From Sphingopyxis sp. 2PD (lineage in GTDB: Bacteria; Pseudomonadota; Alphaproteobacteria; Sphingomonadales; Sphingomonadaceae), in NCBI RefSeq assembly GCF_005503695.1, contig NZ_SCMU01000034.1, positions 1 through 32,009 on the forward strand: DNA of 32,009 bases. The letters run 5' to 3'. The position numbers and the translations under genes were made by a program. Position 1 is the stretch's first letter; each line of letters begins with the position of its first letter. Shown one piece after another: positions 17,866-25,297 of the stretch. The notes below the pieces were generated by a model that did not search any database, had not been told where the DNA came from, and worked only from the letters and a program-made list of their open reading frames with translations.

Positions 17866-18485
17866 TGCATCCCAACAGCGCCTTTCGCCCCCGGCAGGAT
17901 GGCTTGGCCGAGCTGCTGGTCCGCGAAATCGGCTTTGCGGCGATCTTCGCGAGCACCCCCGACGGGTCGCGCGTTGCACATGCACCGGTCGTGCTCAGCG
18001 ACGACCGCGCCACGCTGCAATTTCACCTCGCGCGCGGCAATGCGCTCACCCGCCACATCGATGGCGCGACCGCGCTCGCGGTGGTGCAGGGGCCCGATGC
18101 CTATGTCAGCGCCAGCTGGTACGCCGATGCCGACCAAGTACCGACATGGAATTACGTCGCGATCGAGATGGAAGGCACGGCGCGCAAGCTCGACGACGCG
18201 GCGCTGGTGACGCAGCTCGACACGCTCTCGGCGATCCATGAAGCGCGCGTCGGGGCAAACCCGCCATGGACGCGCGGCAAGATGAACCCGGCGCTGTTCA
18301 GCAAGATGACCGGCGCCATCGTCGGCTTTGAAATGCGGATCACCGCTTGGCGCCCGACGATCAAACTGTCGCAGAACAAGTCCGCCGACGAACGCGAGCG
18401 GGTGGCCGTCGGGATCGAAGCGACCGGCCACGGCGCGCTTGCCCAGTTGATGCGCCACCTCGGCGGCGATAGGGACAGCGCATGA
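17865..18485 (+). CDS. PaiB-like FMN-binding regulator family protein
   Basis: A 206-residue protein of the PaiB family (FMN-binding split-barrel, annotated as negative transcriptional regulator). The family pattern is clear: MHPNSAFRP at the start, PVVLSDDRATLQFHLARGN, DAYVSASWYA, VPTWNYVAIEMEG, and WRPTIKLSQNKS near the end. In Bacillus, PaiB is tied to protease and sporulation control, but many homologues have no proven regulatory role, so I would not infer a regulon. The ATG overlaps the stop of the pseudouridine synthase gene by one base (TGATG), suggesting translational coupling. Confidence 0.92.
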   Translation: MHPNSAFRPRQDGLAELLVREIGFAAIFASTPDGSRVAHAPVVLSDDRATLQFHLARGNALTRHIDGATALAVVQGPDAYVSASWYADADQVPTWNYVAIEMEGTARKLDDAALVTQLDTLSAIHEARVGANPPWTRGKMNPALFSKMTGAIVGFEMRITAWRPTIKLSQNKSADERERVAVGIEATGHGALAQLMRHLGGDRDSA

Positions 18486-18718
18486 CCCGACCCGACGATG
18501 TACTCGCCAAAAAGCGCTTCTTTGCGATGACGATCATGCGCCTGATGGGCGTCGCCTTCATCGCGATCGGTTTCATCCTGATCAGCGGCGGCTTTACGCT
18601 TGCGGGCCAGCCGACCGACCGCTGGATCGGCGCCGCGATCGTGCTGGTCGGCGCGTTCGATTTCGCGGTGATGCCGCTGCTGCTCGCGCGCCGCTGGCGC
18701 TCGCCCAAAGACCTGTGA
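18482..18718 (+). CDS. Small two-helix membrane protein
   Basis: A 78-residue product I do not recognise as a characterised family. It has two hydrophobic segments (about residues 21-41 and 49-67) joined by a short polar turn, with basic residues at both ends (AKKRF, ARRWR), so both termini are probably cytoplasmic. The start overlaps the PaiB-like stop by four bases and its own stop overlaps the next start by three, so it lies within a translationally coupled run. Confidence 0.82.
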   Translation: MTRPDDVLAKKRFFAMTIMRLMGVAFIAIGFILISGGFTLAGQPTDRWIGAAIVLVGAFDFAVMPLLLARRWRSPKDL

Positions 18719-19404
18719 AGCGCTTCTGGAAAGAGGTCGCCGTCATCGACGACGATGGCGGCTGGGGCATTGCGCTCGACGGGCGCCCGGTGCGCACACC
18801 GCAGCGCGCTTCGCTGGCGGCGCCGAGCGCGGCGCTGGCCGAAGCGATTGCCGCCGAATGGCGCGCAGTGGGCGAAACAATCGACCCCGGCGCGATGCCG
18901 ATGACCGGGCTGGCCAATGCCGCGATCGACCTGGCGGCGCCCGACATCGCAGCCTTTGCCGCACCGGTCGCGGCTTATGCGAAGAGCGACCTGTTCTGCT
19001 ATCGCGACGCGCGCGACGCAGCGCTGCAGGCGGAGCAGGCGGCGGCGTGGAACCCGCTGCTGGCGTGGGCCGAGCGACGTTACGGCGTCGAATTTGCGCT
19101 GACGCAGGGCGTGCTGCCGGTCGACCAACCCGCAGCGACGATCGCGGCCCTACGCGATGCCGTGTTCGCACAGGATCCGTGGCGGATCACCGCGCTGACG
19201 CCGCTGGTGACGATCGGCGGCTCGCTCGTCGCCGGGCTCGCGCTGCTCGAAAACGCCTTCGACGCCGATGCCTTGTGGGCCGCGGTCAGCCTTGACGAGC
19301 TTTACCAGGAACGCCGCTGGGGCGCCGACAGCGAAGCGCAGAAAGCGCGCGCGGGCAACCAGCGCGCGTGGGACAATGCGGCGCGGTTTTTGAGCTTGCT
19401 TTGA
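18715..19404 (+). CDS. ATP12-family F1-ATPase assembly chaperone
   Basis: A 229-residue protein of the ATP12 family. In mitochondria ATP12 binds the F1 alpha subunit during ATP synthase assembly, and the family is typical of alphaproteobacteria. The hallmark N terminus is present (MKRFWKEVAVI, then WGIALDGRPVRTP), followed by EWRAVGETIDPGAMPMTGLANAAID and the conserved AKSDLFCYR. Later motifs include QAAAWNPLLAWAERRYG and DELYQERRWG. The start is a GTG that overlaps the previous stop. It ends the run of overlapping genes that begins with crcB. Confidence 0.95.
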   Translation: MKRFWKEVAVIDDDGGWGIALDGRPVRTPQRASLAAPSAALAEAIAAEWRAVGETIDPGAMPMTGLANAAIDLAAPDIAAFAAPVAAYAKSDLFCYRDARDAALQAEQAAAWNPLLAWAERRYGVEFALTQGVLPVDQPAATIAALRDAVFAQDPWRITALTPLVTIGGSLVAGLALLENAFDADALWAAVSLDELYQERRWGADSEAQKARAGNQRAWDNAARFLSLL

Positions 19405-19406
19405 CT

Positions 19407-19583
19407 ATCCTCCCTGTCGCGAAGCGATGGGGAGGTGGCAGCGCCCTTCGACTGCCTTGCAGGCGCTCAGGATAAACTGCGCCTTCGGCGCAGCGCTGAC
19501 GGAGGGGCATTTGCGCTGCCGTCGCGGCCCCTCCACCATCCTGCGGATGGTCCCCCTCCCCATGCCTGCGGCACAGGGAGGAT
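19407..19583. repeat. Composite palindromic repeat element, copy 1
   Basis: Outer arms ATCCTCCCTGT (19407-19417) and ACAGGGAGGAT (19573-19583) enclose the region between convergent ATP12 and crotonase genes. Half-sites at 19409-19435 and 19555-19581 fold as CCTCCC-stem-GGGAGG with inner stems TCGC/GCGA and TGCC/GGCA. A further hairpin, ACCATCC-TGC-GGATGGT, lies at 19535-19551. Compared with copies 2 and 3 it carries extra sequence near 19441-19490. Confidence 0.85.
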
Positions 19584-19585
19584 TT

Positions 19586-20389
19586 TCAATCCACAAAATT
19601 CGGCTTGCGCTTCTGCATATGCGCCATCACCGCCTCAATCTGGTTCGGGGTGCGGATGACCTTGACCTGCTCGTCGCTTTCGGCCTGCAAAATCTCCGCA
19701 TCGCTCGCATCGCCGAGCATGTTGCAGAGCCGCTTGGCGCCACGGATCGCGTGCGGGTTCTTGTCGGCAATCACTGCGGCCAGCTCCATCGCCTTCGCCA
19801 GCGGGTCGTCGGACACATGCGTCGCAAAGCCGAGCAGCTTCGCATCCGAGCCGGTGAATTCGCGGTTGGTATAGATCATCTCGCGCAACACATCGTCGGC
19901 GACCTGCGTGCGCCAAAGCGCCATGCCGGCGACGTCGGGAACCAGCCCCCAGCGCATTTCCATGATCGCGATGCGCGTATCGGGGTGGACGATGCGGATG
20001 TCGGCGGCGGCCATGATCTGGCTGCCCGCGCCAAAGGCGACGCCGTGGACCGCCGCGATCACCGGCACCGGCAGCTCGCGCCAGCCCCACGCGGCATATT
20101 GGGCGTTATTCGCGATCCCCTTGGTCCGCTCGGCGAGCCCGCCGCCCGCGCTGCTCGCACCGGGATCGCGATCGCCGCCAAGGCTCGACAGGTCGAGCCC
20201 GGCGCAGAACGCACGCCCCTCGCCCGACAGGACCACAACGCGAAGTCCGGTGGTCGCCTTCAGCTGATCGACCGCTTCGGCCAGCCCCTCCCACATCGCC
20301 GTGTCGAGCGCGTTCATCTTGTCCGCGCGGATCAGCCGGACGTCGGCGATGCCGCCCTCCAACAAGGTGATTGAAATACGGTCTTTCAT
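19586..20389 (-). CDS. Crotonase (enoyl-CoA hydratase/isomerase) family protein
   Basis: A 267-residue crotonase-fold enzyme. Oxyanion-hole segments are present: GRAFCAGLDLSSL (about residues 58-70) and HGVAFGAGSQI (115-125). Aligned by eye to rat enoyl-CoA hydratase, the second catalytic Glu is kept (Glu144 in IMEMRWGLVPD), but the first, normally in GGGCEL, is Gln124. A standard hydratase mechanism is therefore doubtful, and isomerase, lyase or another CoA-ester reaction is possible. It starts 14 bases after the HCCA-isomerase-like gene and is probably the last gene of a three-gene operon with the acyl-CoA synthetase. A composite repeat abuts its stop codon. Confidence 0.9.
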   Translation of the reverse strand: MKDRISITLLEGGIADVRLIRADKMNALDTAMWEGLAEAVDQLKATTGLRVVVLSGEGRAFCAGLDLSSLGGDRDPGASSAGGGLAERTKGIANNAQYAAWGWRELPVPVIAAVHGVAFGAGSQIMAAADIRIVHPDTRIAIMEMRWGLVPDVAGMALWRTQVADDVLREMIYTNREFTGSDAKLLGFATHVSDDPLAKAMELAAVIADKNPHAIRGAKRLCNMLGDASDAEILQAESDEQVKVIRTPNQIEAVMAHMQKRKPNFVD

Positions 20390-20403
20390 GGGAGAGTCCT
20401 TGT

Positions 20404-21012
20404 TCAGCGTTTCAGCGCGGCTTCAACCAGCGGAAGCTGGTCGTTGCCGAAATATATATCCTGTTTGTCGACGAAGATCGTCGGCGAGCCATAACCGCCG
20501 CGCGCGATGAGTTCATCGGTGTTGGCGCGCAGCCGCGCCTTGACCGCATCGCTCCCCGCCGCCGCCGCGAGCGCTGCGCCATCAAGGCCTTCGGCATCGG
20601 CGACCGCCGTCAGCACCGCAGGGTCGTCGAGATTTTCCTGCCGATCGAAATAACTCGCGAAGGCGCCGCGCGCGAAGCGGACGAGCGCCGCCTGATCTTC
20701 TTCGAGCGCGCAGCAGAAGCGCATCGCCGCGATGCTTTTTGCCGGGTGCCATTGCGACGGGAAATTCATCGGCACCCCGGCAAGGCGCGCCCAGTCCTGC
20801 AGCACTTTCCAGCTGTGCTGGAGCCGCCGGTTGTCGGCCTGCTCGCGCGCCGCATAGACGGCGGGGTTGACCGCATTGAATACCCCGCCAACGAGGATCG
20901 GCCGGTACACCGCCGCCGCGCCCGTGCGTTCGAGCACCCCCGGCAGGTTGTGGAACGCGAGGCAGGTCCACGGACTCGACAGATCGAAGAAAAACTCGAC
21001 GCGGGCGGCCAT
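20404..21012 (-). CDS. 2-hydroxychromene-2-carboxylate isomerase-like (DsbA/GST-kappa fold) protein
   Basis: A 202-residue protein of the DsbA-like thioredoxin fold group that includes HCCA isomerase and GST kappa. The N terminus RVEFFFDLSSPWTCLA carries the Ser that binds glutathione in HCCA isomerase, and no CxxC redox motif is present, so it is not a disulphide oxidase. PSQWHPAKSIAAMR and GSPTIFVDKQDIYFGNDQLP, with the cis-Pro and the C-terminal FxGxDxL pattern, fit the family. HCCA isomerase acts in naphthalene breakdown, but this operon shows no ring-cleavage genes, so the real substrate may be another CoA ester or conjugate. It begins four bases after the acyl-CoA synthetase stop. Confidence 0.9.
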   Translation of the reverse strand: MAARVEFFFDLSSPWTCLAFHNLPGVLERTGAAAVYRPILVGGVFNAVNPAVYAAREQADNRRLQHSWKVLQDWARLAGVPMNFPSQWHPAKSIAAMRFCCALEEDQAALVRFARGAFASYFDRQENLDDPAVLTAVADAEGLDGAALAAAAGSDAVKARLRANTDELIARGGYGSPTIFVDKQDIYFGNDQLPLVEAALKR

Positions 21013-21016
21013 CGGA

Positions 21017-22549
21017 TCAGGCCTCCGCCTTTGCCTTCTCCCAATATTGGTCGCGCAGTAGCCGCTTGTAGAGCTTGCCCGTGTCGTGGCGCGGCAAGGC
21101 TTCGAGGAAGTCGATGCGGCGCGGGACCTTCACCCCCGACAATTTTTCGCGCGCATAGGCGACCAGCTCGTCGCGCAGCGCATCGCCCGCGTCGGCCATG
21201 TCGGCGGGCTGGACGACCGCGATCACCTCTTCGCCCATTTCCTCGTGCGGGCCGCCGACCACCGCGACGTCGGCGACCTTGGGATGGGTGACGAGATGGT
21301 TTTCGATTTCCTGCGGATAGATATTGACCCCGCCCGAGATGATCATGAAGCTCTTGCGGTCGGTGAGGTAGAGGAAGCCCTCGTCGTCGAGCTTGCCGAC
21401 ATCGCCGAGGGTCGACCAGCCCTTTGAGTTGCGGCTCGACGCGGTTTTTTCGTCGTCGCCATGATATTCGAAGACATTCTCGCTCTCGAAGAACACCGTG
21501 CCTTCCTCGTTGGGTCCAAGCTCGGTCTCGTTATCCTCGCCCATGATATGCACGGTGCCCAGGATCGGGCGCCCGACGCTGCCCCTGTGGGTCAGCCAGT
21601 CGGCGCTGGAGATGAAGGTCATGCCATTGCCTTCGGAGCCGGCATAATATTCGAACAGCACCGGACCCCACCAGTCGATCATCGCCTGCTTGACCGGCAC
21701 CGGGCATGGCGCGGCGGCGTGGATCGCGACTTTGAGCGACGAAGTATCGTAACGGGTCCGGACCTCTTCGGGCAATTTCAGCATCCGCACGAAATGCGTC
21801 GGCACCCACTGGCTGCTGTTCACCCGATAGCGCTCGATATGCGCCAGCGCCGCTTCAGGATCGAATTTCTTCATCAGCACGACGGTGCCGCCCAGCCGGT
21901 GGATCGTCATCGACCAGCGCAGCGGCGCGGCGTGATAAAGCGGCGCGGGCGACAGATAAATGCTGTCGGCATTGATCTGGAACACCGCCGAGGCGAGCAT
22001 AACGAGGCTGTTCATTGCGTCGATCGCGGGTTCCTCGGGCAGCGGCACGCGCACACCCTTGGGTCGACCGGTGGTGCCGGACGAATAGAGCATGTCGACC
22101 CCGGCGCGCTCGTCGGCGACGGGGGTCGCGGGCATCGCGGCGACGGCATCCTCCCAGCTTTCATAACCCGCAATGTCGCCGCCCATCGCGAAACGCTTGA
22201 CGCCGGTCGTCAGCCGCTGCGCGGAGTCCGCGAGGCTGGCCGAGACGACCAGGATCTGCGCCCCCGAATTTTCGAGGATATAGTCAGTTTCGTCCTGCGT
22301 CAGCCGCGACGAAATGCAGACATAACGCAGCCCCGCCCGCTGCGCGCCCCAGGTCAGGCCATAATAATGCGGGGTGTTGTCGAGCATGAAGGCGACGACA
22401 TCCTCATGCCCCAGACCATGCGACCGGAAGAGCTGCGCAGCGCGATTCGAGGCGGCGTCGAGTTCGCCATAGCTGATTTCCTCGCCCGTCTCGGCGACGA
22501 TGATCGCGGCTTTATCGGGGTTGGTACGGGCGTGAACTGAGGGGTGCAT
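21017..22549 (-). CDS. Acyl-CoA synthetase (AMP-forming)
   Basis: A 510-residue adenylate-forming ligase that activates a carboxylic acid with ATP and CoA. The P-loop-like A3 motif YSSGTTGRPKG lies at residues 155-165. EYYAGSEGNG is the A5 region, GWSTLGDVGKLDDEGFLYLTDR the A7-A8 region, and PRHDTGKLYKR carries the A10 catalytic Lys. Chain length or ring specificity cannot be told from sequence. The ATG at 22549 follows GGAG at a rather long ten-base spacing; an in-frame TGA just upstream rules out an earlier start. It leads an operon with the HCCA-isomerase-like and crotonase genes, a set that suggests breakdown of an aromatic, steroid-like or branched acid. Confidence 0.95.
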   Translation of the reverse strand: MHPSVHARTNPDKAAIIVAETGEEISYGELDAASNRAAQLFRSHGLGHEDVVAFMLDNTPHYYGLTWGAQRAGLRYVCISSRLTQDETDYILENSGAQILVVSASLADSAQRLTTGVKRFAMGGDIAGYESWEDAVAAMPATPVADERAGVDMLYSSGTTGRPKGVRVPLPEEPAIDAMNSLVMLASAVFQINADSIYLSPAPLYHAAPLRWSMTIHRLGGTVVLMKKFDPEAALAHIERYRVNSSQWVPTHFVRMLKLPEEVRTRYDTSSLKVAIHAAAPCPVPVKQAMIDWWGPVLFEYYAGSEGNGMTFISSADWLTHRGSVGRPILGTVHIMGEDNETELGPNEEGTVFFESENVFEYHGDDEKTASSRNSKGWSTLGDVGKLDDEGFLYLTDRKSFMIISGGVNIYPQEIENHLVTHPKVADVAVVGGPHEEMGEEVIAVVQPADMADAGDALRDELVAYAREKLSGVKVPRRIDFLEALPRHDTGKLYKRLLRDQYWEKAKAEA

Positions 22550-22692
22550 CGGGCATCATCTCCGGGAATCGTTGCTTTGTTTATGTCGAAGATGAGTAGC
22601 AACCTGAAACTTTTGGTCAAGCAAGCTGGGTTTGATGACAGGATGGCGATCAAGAATACGGCATATCCGTGCGTTCTGCGATCAAATCGTCG

Positions 22693-22824
22693 ATCCTGCC
22701 TGTGCCGGAGGCATGGGGAGGTGGCAGCCTCGAAGAGGCTGACGGAGGGGCGAGGCGCGACGTTGCTGCCCCTCCGTCAGCGCTTCGCGCTGCCACCTCC
22801 CCATCGCTGCGCGACAGGGAGGAT
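22693..22824. repeat. Composite palindromic repeat element, copy 2
   Basis: Outer arms at 22693-22703 and 22814-22824 match with one change. Half-sites at 22695-22721 and 22796-22822 have inner stems TGCC/GGCA (loop GGA) and TCGC/GCGA (loop TGC, which is GCA on the other strand). Second hairpins lie at 22725-22741 (CAGCCTC-GAA-GAGGCTG) and 22778-22792 (CAGCGC-TTC-GCGCTG). It fills most of the 274-base gap between the OmpR-type regulator and the acyl-CoA synthetase, and its last base is the first of the regulator's TAA stop triplet read on the + strand. Confidence 0.87.
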
Positions 22825-23543
22825 TAATCGGGACGCATGCGCAGCGCATAGCCCTGTCCCTTCACCGTATGCAGCATCGGCCAGTCGAAGCCGCGATCGA
22901 CCTTGGCGCGCAGCCGCGACATATGCACCTCGACGCGGTTCGTACCGGGGTCGAAGTCGAGCCGCCACACGGCGCGAAGTAGCGCGTCGCGCGACAGCGG
23001 GCGCCCCGGAACGCGCGCGAGGTTGGCGAGCAGGTCGAATTCGCGCAGCGGCAAGTGAATCAGCCGACCGGCGCGCTCGACGCGCCGGTCGATCAGGTCG
23101 ATCCGAAGTTCGCCCGCGCCAAGCTGACCCGCGGCGATATGGTGCCTGCGGAGCAAGCTGGCGATACGCGCCAATAATTCGGGGAGATTGCCGGTACAGT
23201 CGATGGCATCGTCGGCGCCCGATTCGAGCGCGGTCATCCGATCGTCAAGGCTGTCGCGGTCCGACACCACGAGCAGCGGCCGGCGCCCCGCGATCGAGCG
23301 CGCGAGCCGGACAAATTCGGACGGCTCCTGCCAGTCGAGAAACGGATTGATCAGCAACAGGTCGAAGCAGGCGTCGATCCACGCGCGCAGGCCGTCGATA
23401 TGACGGGGCAGTATCCGCACGACGAACCCCGCCGCCTCGACCGCCGTGCACAACACCGCGGCCCGATGCGCATGGGGATGATGGATCGCGATCCGTAACG
23501 TCCCGTCGCCTATCCCGGCGATATCCGATGATGCCATCCGCAT
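22824..23543 (-). CDS. OmpR-type response regulator with degenerate receiver
   Basis: A 239-residue regulator with a receiver-like domain (residues 16 to about 132) and an OmpR/PhoB winged helix (about 143-237: LPLREFDLLANLARVPGRPL, RLDFDPGTNRVEVHMSRLR, HTVKGQGYALR). The DNA-binding half looks intact. The receiver keeps the fold pattern (SDRDSLDDRMTALESGADDA), but Asn66 replaces the phosphoacceptor Asp, His21-His22 replace the acidic pair, and Cys116 stands at the conserved Lys position. It should not be phosphorylated in the usual way. Start choice is uncertain: 23543, 23537 or 23591 (the last has AAAGG upstream and would add 16 Arg-rich residues). It diverges from an acyl-CoA synthetase gene over a very short gap and may control it. 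No histidine kinase gene is adjacent. Confidence 0.88.
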   Translation of the reverse strand: MRMASSDIAGIGDGTLRIAIHHPHAHRAAVLCTAVEAAGFVVRILPRHIDGLRAWIDACFDLLLINPFLDWQEPSEFVRLARSIAGRRPLLVVSDRDSLDDRMTALESGADDAIDCTGNLPELLARIASLLRRHHIAAGQLGAGELRIDLIDRRVERAGRLIHLPLREFDLLANLARVPGRPLSRDALLRAVWRLDFDPGTNRVEVHMSRLRAKVDRGFDWPMLHTVKGQGYALRMRPD

Positions 23544-23624
23544 CCCCCGTCGTCGACGCAACTGCTTGTCGCCCCGCCGCCCCACCGGCATTGCACCGCC
23601 TTTCGGCTGTGCTAACCCTGAGCC

Positions 23625-25157
23625 ATGACCAGTATCGAAATGCTTGACGGCGACTTCGCCACCCTGCCCGACCTTGTCCGTGCCCATGCCGCGGAACGTC
23701 CCGATGCCGTAGCGGCTGCCGATCCCGAACGGCGACTGAGCTGGTCCGAACTGGACCAATTGACCGACCGAATCGCGGCGCGGTTGCAGCAGGACGGGTT
23801 TGCGAAAGGCGATCGCACCGCGATTGCGGGCCTCAACAGCGTCGAACAGATGGCGGTCATATTGGGTACGCTGCGCGCGGGCGGCGTCGCGGGGCTGGTT
23901 ACCAACAGCGCGACGGGCGAGCAGATGGCGGCGATGATCGCCGACACGGGCGCGCGGCACCTGTTTCTGGACAGCGCCGCCAAGGCGAGCCTGGAAGGCC
24001 AAGTCATTACCGCCAGCGAGCTGATCGCGATGGACGGCGGCGATGCAGGGACCCCTCTCGTTGCCTGGCTGGCGCAAGCGGGTTCCAAGCCAACCCCCGT
24101 CGACATCCTTCCCGAGGACGGTTTCAACATCATCTATTCGTCGGGGACGACGGGCACGCCGAAGGGCATCGTCCACAGCCACGCCATGCGCTGGCAGCAT
24201 ATCCAGCGCGGCGCGCCCGCTTACGGCGCCAATGCCGTCACCATCCTGTCGACCCCGCTCTATTCGAACACGACGATGGCCAGCTTCATGCCGACCGTCG
24301 GGTCGGGTGGGCAGGTCGTGCTGATGAAGAAATTCGACGCGCGCGGGTTCCTGGAGCTTGCCGAGCGCGAGCGCGCGACCAACACGATGCTGGTGCCGGT
24401 GCAATATCGCCGGATTATGGCGCTCGAGGATTTCGACCGTTTCGATCTTTCCAGTTTCGTGATGAAATATTGCACCTCGGCGCCCTTTCCGGCGACGCTC
24501 AAAGCCGATGTGCTGGCGCGCTGGCCCGGCGGGCTGGTCGAAATCTATGGGATGACCGAAGGCGGCGCGGCATTCATCCTCGAGGCACATCAATTCCCCG
24601 ACAAGCTGCACACGGTCGGGAAGCCCGCGCCGGGACATATCGCGAAGGTGATCGACGAGGACGGCAATGAATTGCCGCAGGGTTCGGTCGGCGAAGTCGT
24701 CGGCCGCTCGCCCGCGATGATGACCGGGTATAACAACCGCCCCGACGCAACCAAGGCGATGCACTGGTATGATGGGGAGGGAAATCTGTTCTATCGCCAC
24801 GGCGACATCGGGCGGATCGACGAGGACGGGTTCCTGACGCTGATGGACCGCGCCAAGGACATGATCATTTCGGGCGGTTTCAATATCTTTCCCAGCGATC
24901 TGGAAGCTATCCTGCTCGCCGACGACCGCGTCGTCGAGGCCGCAGTGGTCGGCATGCCGAGCGAGGAATGGGGCGAAACGCCGGTGGCGTTCGTCGTACT
25001 GAAGGACGGCGCCGATGCGGAAGGCGTACGCGCGGACTGCAACGCCAAGGTCGGAAAAACACAGCGGCTGAGCGCGATTACGGTCGTCGACGAACTACCG
25101 CGTAGCCCGATCGGTAAGGTGTTGAAGCGCGAATTGCGGGACGCTTATACCGCTTGA
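23625..25157 (+). CDS. Acyl-CoA synthetase (AMP-forming), second
   Basis: A 510-residue adenylate-forming acid:CoA ligase. The A3 motif YSSGTTGTPKG is at residues 171-181, EIYGMTEGGA is A5, YRHGDIGRIDEDGFLTLMDR covers A7-A8, and PRSPIGKVLKR holds the A10 catalytic Lys. It belongs to the same superfamily as the synthetase ending at 21017, but the two differ through much of their length, so they are not a recent tandem copy. Gene order, divergent from the OmpR-type regulator, suggests a regulator-target pair. The substrate is unknown. A composite palindrome begins at its last base. Confidence 0.95.
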   Translation: MTSIEMLDGDFATLPDLVRAHAAERPDAVAAADPERRLSWSELDQLTDRIAARLQQDGFAKGDRTAIAGLNSVEQMAVILGTLRAGGVAGLVTNSATGEQMAAMIADTGARHLFLDSAAKASLEGQVITASELIAMDGGDAGTPLVAWLAQAGSKPTPVDILPEDGFNIIYSSGTTGTPKGIVHSHAMRWQHIQRGAPAYGANAVTILSTPLYSNTTMASFMPTVGSGGQVVLMKKFDARGFLELAERERATNTMLVPVQYRRIMALEDFDRFDLSSFVMKYCTSAPFPATLKADVLARWPGGLVEIYGMTEGGAAFILEAHQFPDKLHTVGKPAPGHIAKVIDEDGNELPQGSVGEVVGRSPAMMTGYNNRPDATKAMHWYDGEGNLFYRHGDIGRIDEDGFLTLMDRAKDMIISGGFNIFPSDLEAILLADDRVVEAAVVGMPSEEWGETPVAFVVLKDGADAEGVRADCNAKVGKTQRLSAITVVDELPRSPIGKVLKRELRDAYTA

Positions 25158-25294
25158 TCCTCCCTGTGGCGAAGCCATGGGGAGGTGGCAGCGCGACGCG
25201 CTGACGGAAGGGCCGTGGCGCTACCGTCGCAGTGCCCCTCCACCATTCGCTTCGCGAACGCTCCCCCTCCCCATGGCTTCGCCACAGGGAGGAT
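25157..25294. repeat. Composite palindromic repeat element, copy 3
   Basis: The outer arms are perfect over 29 bases (25157-25185 and 25266-25294). Both half-sites have inner stem TGGC/GCCA around GAA. Extra hairpins are CAGCGC-GAC-GCGCTG at 25189-25203 and TTCGC-TTC-GCGAA at 25246-25258. It occupies nearly all of the gap between the convergent acyl-CoA synthetase and NadR-like genes and could block transcription from both sides, though no T-tract is present. Confidence 0.9.
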
Positions 25295-25297
25295 TGA

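Noticed and set aside
19407..25294. Insertion sequences or a CRISPR array, suggested by repeated palindromes.
   Set aside because: The elements are short, contain no transposase frame, differ in internal sequence, and are not regularly spaced direct repeats with unique spacers.
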